The notes beneath the pieces are model-generated. The model saw only the letters and a program-made list of their open reading frames with translations. It had not been told where the DNA came from and did no database searches. A stretch of DNA of 64,000 nucleotides. It comes from Rhodococcus sp. KRD162. Its GTDB lineage: Bacteria; Actinomycetota; Actinomycetes; Mycobacteriales; Mycobacteriaceae. Made by a program: the position numbers and the translations under genes. The DNA is taken from assembly GCF_017168335.1 (NCBI RefSeq), contig NZ_JABFAU010000016.1:139084-203083 (forward strand), in the 5' to 3' direction. The first letter of the stretch is position 1; each line of letters starts with the position of its first letter. Shown in pieces: positions 60,277-64,000 of this stretch.

Positions 60277-60696
60277 GTGACCGACTTCAACCAGATGATC
60301 ATCGAGGAGTTCCGCGAGAACGGCGGGCATGTATCGACCGCTGGGTTCGGCGACGCCCTCGTCGTCGTGCACTCGATCGGTGCCAAGAGTGGGGAGGTCC
60401 GGCTGAATCCGTTGATGGCGATTCCCGAGGAAGGCAGCTGGTTGATCGTCGGCTCGGCAGCCGGTTCACCCAGGGACCCTGCCTGGGTTCACAATCTGCG
60501 CGCACACCCGTCCGTCGACATCGAGGTGCCGGTGGACGGCGCAGTGCAGACCGTCGCGGTGAACGCCTCGGAAGTCCCCGATGCCGAGTGGGACGGAAGT
60601 TGGCAGAAGTTCCTCGACGCGTCCTCCGGATTCGCGAAGTACGTCGAGACCGCCGAGGGCCGTCGATTCCCGATCTTCCGCCTCACTCCCGCCTGA
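60277..60696 (+). CDS. Nitroreductase/deazaflavin (F420)-dependent oxidoreductase, DUF385 family
   Basis: 139 residues. Matches the Ddn-like split-barrel family: ALVVVHSIGAKSGEVRLNPLMA, WLIVGSAAGSPRDPAWVHNLRAHPSVDIEV, and a C-terminal FPIFRL strand. Members reduce substrates with coenzyme F420H2. The GTG at 60277 has no ribosome site, but CACAAT lies seven bases upstream, so the mRNA may be leaderless. It is divergent from the siderophore operon. Confidence 0.88.
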   Translation: MTDFNQMIIEEFRENGGHVSTAGFGDALVVVHSIGAKSGEVRLNPLMAIPEEGSWLIVGSAAGSPRDPAWVHNLRAHPSVDIEVPVDGAVQTVAVNASEVPDAEWDGSWQKFLDASSGFAKYVETAEGRRFPIFRLTPA

Positions 60697-60703
60697 ACCG
60701 GGC

Positions 60704-61312
60704 CTAACGCACCGCAGTGAGTCCGGCGACCTGTGCGGCGATGCGCTCGCCCACCGCGTGCGTTTGCGCAGCGAGTGCCTCTCGGCTTCTGGTGTCGGTC
60801 TCGTGCAGGAACGTCGTCGAACCTACTGTCGCACCGCAGTATTCGACGATTCCCCGTTCGATCTGTGTTCGGAAGGCGGCCTCGATGCCGTGACGGGCGA
60901 AGCTGTCGGCGTCGTCGCCGGCCAGGGACACCAGGTGGACGGTGAGACGATCGAGTTTGGTGGTGAAGCCGCCGTCGGCGCTCATCTCGTAGGCCCATCC
61001 GTTGACGAAGACGCGGTCGATCCACCCCTTGAGTAGTGCCGGCATGGACCACCAGTACATCGGGAAGACCAGGATCAGGTGCTCGGCCCGGTCGATTCGT
61101 TCCTGTTCGGCGAGCACGTCGGCGGGCGTGGGGTGGGTGCCTCGGAAGAGGCCGAGGTCGGTGCCGGTGAATCGCGGATCGAAGTTCTCCGCCGCGAGAT
61201 CGGCCGTCTCGACGGAGCCTCCTGCGGTGCGGATCGCGTCCGTGACGGAGCGAGCGACATGGTGGGTCAGTGAGTCGGGGTCGGAATGGGAGACTACGAC
61301 GAGTGCGGTCAT
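60704..61312 (-). CDS. NAD(P)H-dependent quinone/FMN oxidoreductase, flavodoxin-like fold
   Basis: 202 residues. The pattern VVVSHSDPDSLTHHVARSV, then LILVFPMYWWSMPALLKGWIDRVFVNGWAYE is typical of the NQO1/KefF/MdaB family, which binds FMN or FAD and reduces quinones. AAGGAA precedes the start. It is divergent from a TetR gene 79 bases away, which probably controls it. Confidence 0.87.
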   Translation of the reverse strand: MTALVVVSHSDPDSLTHHVARSVTDAIRTAGGSVETADLAAENFDPRFTGTDLGLFRGTHPTPADVLAEQERIDRAEHLILVFPMYWWSMPALLKGWIDRVFVNGWAYEMSADGGFTTKLDRLTVHLVSLAGDDADSFARHGIEAAFRTQIERGIVEYCGATVGSTTFLHETDTRSREALAAQTHAVGERIAAQVAGLTAVR

Positions 61313-61391
61313 GGTTGATTCCTTCGATGGGGCGAAACGGCTATGTACCAAGAGTAGGTTACTATTCGTATATAGCGCAAGGAGGTTCCGG

Positions 61392-61967
61392 ATGGCCCGG
61401 ACGCGACTGTCTCGCTCCGACCGATACGAACAGTTGGTCGAGGTCTCCTGGGCCCTCGTCCGAGCCGAGGGTGCCGACGCACTGACCCTCGGCCGGCTCG
61501 CCGAGCATGCAGGCGTCGCAAAACCCGTGGTGTACAGCCACTTCGCCTCGCGGGCAGAACTTCTGGCCGCACTCTTCACAGAATTCGACGACCGGCAGAC
61601 GGCCATGCTCGAGGAATCGCTGCACGCCGCGCCCACGTCGTTGAACGGACGCGCACGCGCGATCGCCAACTCGTACGTGGGCTGCACCTTGGCACAGGGG
61701 CGCGAACTGACGGGTGTGCTGGCGGCATTGGAGGGCTCACCCGAACTCGAACGGGTCAAGCGAACGGCCGAACGGGCGTACTCGGATCGGTGCCGGTCGA
61801 TTCTCGAGCCGTTCAGCGGCTCCGGAGGGATCTCCGCGTCGTCGATCACCGCGATCTTCGGTGCAGCCGAAGCGCTGTCGCAGGCGGCGGTTTCGGGTGG
61901 CATCGCACCGGAGGAAGCGACAGATGAACTGACCGAGTTGATCATCGCCGTCGTGGGCAAACTCTGA
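61392..61967 (+). CDS. TetR-family regulator
   Basis: 191 residues. The DNA-binding part is ADALTLGRLAEHAGVAKPVVYSHF near residues 28-50. The C-terminal ligand domain (ANSYVGCTLAQGRELTGVLAALEG) is not assigned. AAGGAGG lies six bases before the ATG. It is divergent from the quinone oxidoreductase gene, its likely target. Confidence 0.88.
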   Translation: MARTRLSRSDRYEQLVEVSWALVRAEGADALTLGRLAEHAGVAKPVVYSHFASRAELLAALFTEFDDRQTAMLEESLHAAPTSLNGRARAIANSYVGCTLAQGRELTGVLAALEGSPELERVKRTAERAYSDRCRSILEPFSGSGGISASSITAIFGAAEALSQAAVSGGIAPEEATDELTELIIAVVGKL

Positions 61968-61976
61968 CGCAGAAGC

Positions 61977-62393
61977 TCACTCCGCTATGAACATCGGCCT
62001 ACCGACAACCGGATCGGCCACTACTCGGGCTCGGATCTCGAATACGTCGTGGAGCAGCGTCGGCGTCACGACGTCGCGGGGATGGCCGTCGGCGACGATG
62101 GCACCAGCGCACATGGCCACGATTCGATCGCAGTACCGCGCAGCTTGATTGAGATCGTGCAGCACCATCACCACCGTCTTGCCCCGATTCCGGACCAGGT
62201 CGACGACCAGTTCCAGCACGTCGATCTGATGACGAACGTCGAGATACGTGGTGGGTTCGTCCAGTAGAAGGATTTCGGTTTCCTGCGCCAAAGCCATTGC
62301 TATCCACGTGCGTTGACGCTCTCCGCCGGAGAGCGAATCGACAGTCCGGTCGGCGAGGTGTTCGATTCCGGCTGCAGGCGGGGCTGTTGCCGG
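61977..62393 (-). pseudogene. Decapitated siderophore-type ABC ATPase
   Basis: What remains is the C-terminal half: signature DSLSGGERQRTWIAMALAQ, Walker B ILLLDEPTTYLD, switch VLHDLNQAARYCDRIVAM and the FepC-type tail. The Walker A half is gone: in frame, upstream sequence reaches the TAA that ends the SagB-like gene after only about ten residues. It therefore cannot bind ATP alone. The junction looks like a deletion fusing this gene to its upstream neighbour. Confidence 0.8.
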
Positions 62394-63137
62394 TTACCCC
62401 TGTTTGCCGCCCTCGTCGAGTCCGCCGAGCGCGAAAGCCAGTAGCGGAACGGACAATCGGTCCAGGCGGAGCACGTTCGAGATCTCCGCGTCGTAGAAGC
62501 CGGAGATTGCACAGCACGCCAATCTCAGTGCCGTCGCGACCAGATAGAGGTTCTGCGCGACGACGCCGGCGTCGATGTGAAGGGTGCGGTAGTGGCGTGC
62601 CGAGTATTTGATCAGGGTTCGGTCGAGGCGTCCGACGAGAACGACGACGAACGGCGACCGCCGCGCGAATTGTGGCTGCACAAGGCATGATTCGAGCGCG
62701 TCGATGCACGGTCCGGTGCCGGTTCTGCTCAGCACATGTCGATGTGGATCGAAGAGATAGGTTCCCGAGCCGATCTCACCTGTACGGCGGAGGGCAACCA
62801 GATGCAGGTCGATCGATTCGAGGCCACCAGCAGTCGGGTTCATGCGGAAGGTGTGCGGCGTGCCGTCCGGCCGCTCCACTCGCCGGCCGGGCCCCGTGGC
62901 CGACCGAAGAAGAGTCGAGAGCTGGCGCGGGTCCATGTCCGCGAATCGATAGTGCGAACGACGGTCACGCAGTGCTGTGTCGAGCGGCATCGGTGGCAGT
63001 GGCAGTGGCGGGAGCAGCGCACACGTCCCGTCTGCTGCAGGCACCGTCGGAAGAACACCGCGGGTGCCGCGATCGACGAGGCATCGGTGCACTTCATGGA
63101 CGCGCGCGACCGCGGAATCGAGCGAGTCTTCGGCCAT
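62394..63137 (-). CDS. SagB/ThcOx-family dehydrogenase (nitroreductase fold)
   Basis: 247 residues. It has RDRRSHYRFADMDPRQLSTLL, the FMN site region RMNPTAGGLESIDLHLVAL, RTLHIDAGVVAQNLYLVATALRLACC and a C-terminal FALGG. These match SagB-type oxidases, which convert azolines to azoles in ribosomal peptides, and related free-standing enzymes. No YcaO cyclodehydratase or obvious precursor lies in the window. Its stop abuts the ABC ATPase remnant, so its last residues may derive from the deletion. Confidence 0.8.
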   Translation of the reverse strand: MAEDSLDSAVARVHEVHRCLVDRGTRGVLPTVPAADGTCALLPPLPLPPMPLDTALRDRRSHYRFADMDPRQLSTLLRSATGPGRRVERPDGTPHTFRMNPTAGGLESIDLHLVALRRTGEIGSGTYLFDPHRHVLSRTGTGPCIDALESCLVQPQFARRSPFVVVLVGRLDRTLIKYSARHYRTLHIDAGVVAQNLYLVATALRLACCAISGFYDAEISNVLRLDRLSVPLLAFALGGLDEGGKQG

Positions 63138-63209
63138 GGAGCCCGACTCTAACGAACACGGTAATCAGTGTCGACAAGGACTGCTGGGTATCTGAATCCC
63201 GTGTGGTTT

Positions 63210-63458
63210 CTACGAGTCGCAGTGCACGGCGGGAAACCGGGTTCGCAGTGCGGTCAGTTGGCGATGCAGCTCGTAGAGGGCCTGCTTGTGCGCCTGCGTT
63301 TCGCCGCCGTGCCACTCATGGCTACGAGCGTCGCCGACGCGCAATGCCGTGCGCGCGAGCTGCTCGGACGCCTCCACGCGACTCGATGCAGCCGCGATCT
63401 CGACGTTCAGCATGTCGGCGAACACCCGCGCCTGAGCCACGTCCGAATCCTCTGCCAT
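63210..63458 (-). CDS. Small helical hypothetical protein
   Basis: 82 residues, mostly predicted helix (VAQARVFADMLNVEIAAASSRVEASEQLAR, no Cys until the final VHCDS). It starts MAEDS, like the SagB-like gene that follows 72 bases downstream in the same direction. Its size and position could suit a partner or precursor of that enzyme, but it has no Cys/Ser/Thr-rich core. Family not recognised; coding is plausible but not certain. Confidence 0.45.
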   Translation of the reverse strand: MAEDSDVAQARVFADMLNVEIAAASSRVEASEQLARTALRVGDARSHEWHGGETQAHKQALYELHRQLTALRTRFPAVHCDS

Positions 63459-63585
63459 ATGTATCCACTTCCGATCTCGCGGCTCGACCGTTGACGATTC
63501 GAGTACCGAGGATCAGGATAACCATCCGAAAAAAGACCGCCGGTCCGGCTCCGGAGCCCGAAGATATGTTTCGGATGCCTGGTCT

Positions 63586-63600
63586 ACTACGCGGCGTAGT
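63586..63600. promoter_or_regulatory. Palindrome upstream of the last gene
   Basis: ACTACGCGGCGTAGT is a perfect seven-base inverted repeat around G, followed at once by CGGTAGTAGG. The ACTAC...GTAGT ends recall BlaI/CopY-type operators. It lies 18 bases before the ATG at 63619. Confidence 0.5.
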
Positions 63601-63618
63601 CGGTAGTAGGATCCCGTT

Positions 63619-64000
63619 CATGTCTGCCACCACGGATGGATTCGCGCCCCTGCGCGGTGCCTCCGTGGGTGCTCTGTCTGCCCTGGTCACGGCAACAGCA
63701 CACACCTTCGGCGGCGGGATGTTCCCCTCCGACGCGGCGATCGTGATGCTGGTGCTCGTGTGCGCGGCGGTCGGATATGCGACATCGGCGACACCGAACA
63801 CGGCGGCACCCCGAGCGCAGCTCCTGGTTGTGCTGGCCTCAGCTCAGGCGATCGGACACCTGCTGCTCACCGCCGTCGACGGTCACCATCACGGTCCGAT
63901 GCTCGGTCAGCAGATGCTGGCCGCCCACGCCGTTGCAGTGGTGGTCGGGGCGCTGGCCATCCGCGGAGCGGAGCACGGAATCCGGCGTGCCATCACCTCA
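63619..64000 (+). CDS. Polytopic membrane protein (3' partial)
   Basis: The frame from ATG at 63619 runs off the window after 127 residues. It has about four hydrophobic segments (IVMLVLVCAAVGYATSA, LLVVLASAQAIGHLLLTAV) and a His-rich loop GHHHG that might bind metal. Family not recognised from this part. A palindrome overlaps the promoter region, suggesting dedicated regulation. Confidence 0.7.

Noticed and set aside
1-64000. CRISPR array, prophage, complete insertion sequence or integrase
   Set aside because: No regularly spaced repeats, transposase, integrase, or phage structural proteins were seen in any part of the window.

Overview
The window is a high-GC actinobacterial chromosome segment, most likely Rhodococcus or a close relative. 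The evidence is a gamma-resorcylate (tsd) cluster in the order known from R. jostii, a mycofactocin cluster, a putrescine oxidase very like the Rhodococcus enzyme, an orphan MbtH, an IdeR-like iron box, and many ATGA/GTGA start-stop overlaps. I see no prophage, complete insertion sequence or CRISPR array. All calls come from reading the sequence; no database search was run.

Layout. 1-2.5 kb: 3' part of an Hsp70-like membrane-anchored protein, an endonuclease/exonuclease/phosphatase-fold membrane protein and a tiny Cys/His-rich protein. 2.6-11.7 kb: a glycan-type cluster with DUF1839, a GH2 beta-mannosidase-like hydrolase, three GT2 glycosyltransferases and a 750-residue multi-spanning protein. 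11.8-15.7 kb: two coiled-coil stress-type proteins (one CsbD-like), an alpha/beta hydrolase, MbtH and a ThrE-type exporter. 15.8-17.5 kb: tRNA-Thr(TGT) followed by a decayed stretch with a frameshifted AbiEi-like antitoxin and a frameshifted small membrane protein. 17.6-20.6 kb: DUF368 lipid-carrier translocase, and PadR divergent from a quinone-reductase-type dehydrogenase.

20.6-27.7 kb: tsdT, tsdR and tsdBADC. These predict uptake of gamma-resorcylate, decarboxylation to resorcinol, hydroxylation to hydroxyquinol, intradiol cleavage and reduction of maleylacetate to 3-oxoadipate. 28.3-33.1 kb: mftR divergent from mftA-B-C-D, with a second abutting mftD paralogue and no mftE, mftF or mftG. 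33.1-35.3 kb: aldo/keto reductase and a GGDEF protein.

35.4-41.4 kb: malonate use, with an FCD-type GntR regulator, malonyl-CoA decarboxylase and malonyl-CoA synthetase in one continuous reading frame, the MadLM transporter, then an acyl-CoA dehydrogenase. 41.5-49.6 kb: an SDR, a 961-residue kinase/class-III-aminotransferase fusion, TetR, an APC permease, a YtcJ-like amidohydrolase and DUF3237; this looks like an amino-alcohol or hydroxy-amino-acid catabolic unit. 49.6-54 kb: MarR divergent from SDR, amidohydrolase, MaoC and acyl-CoA ligase, resembling the p-hydroxycinnamate (cou) deacetylation set.

54-64 kb: putrescine oxidase, SelO, an iron-siderophore ABC importer under an IdeR-like box, an F420-type oxidoreductase, NAD(P)H oxidoreductase/TetR, a decapitated ABC ATPase, a lone SagB-type dehydrogenase, and the start of a membrane protein.
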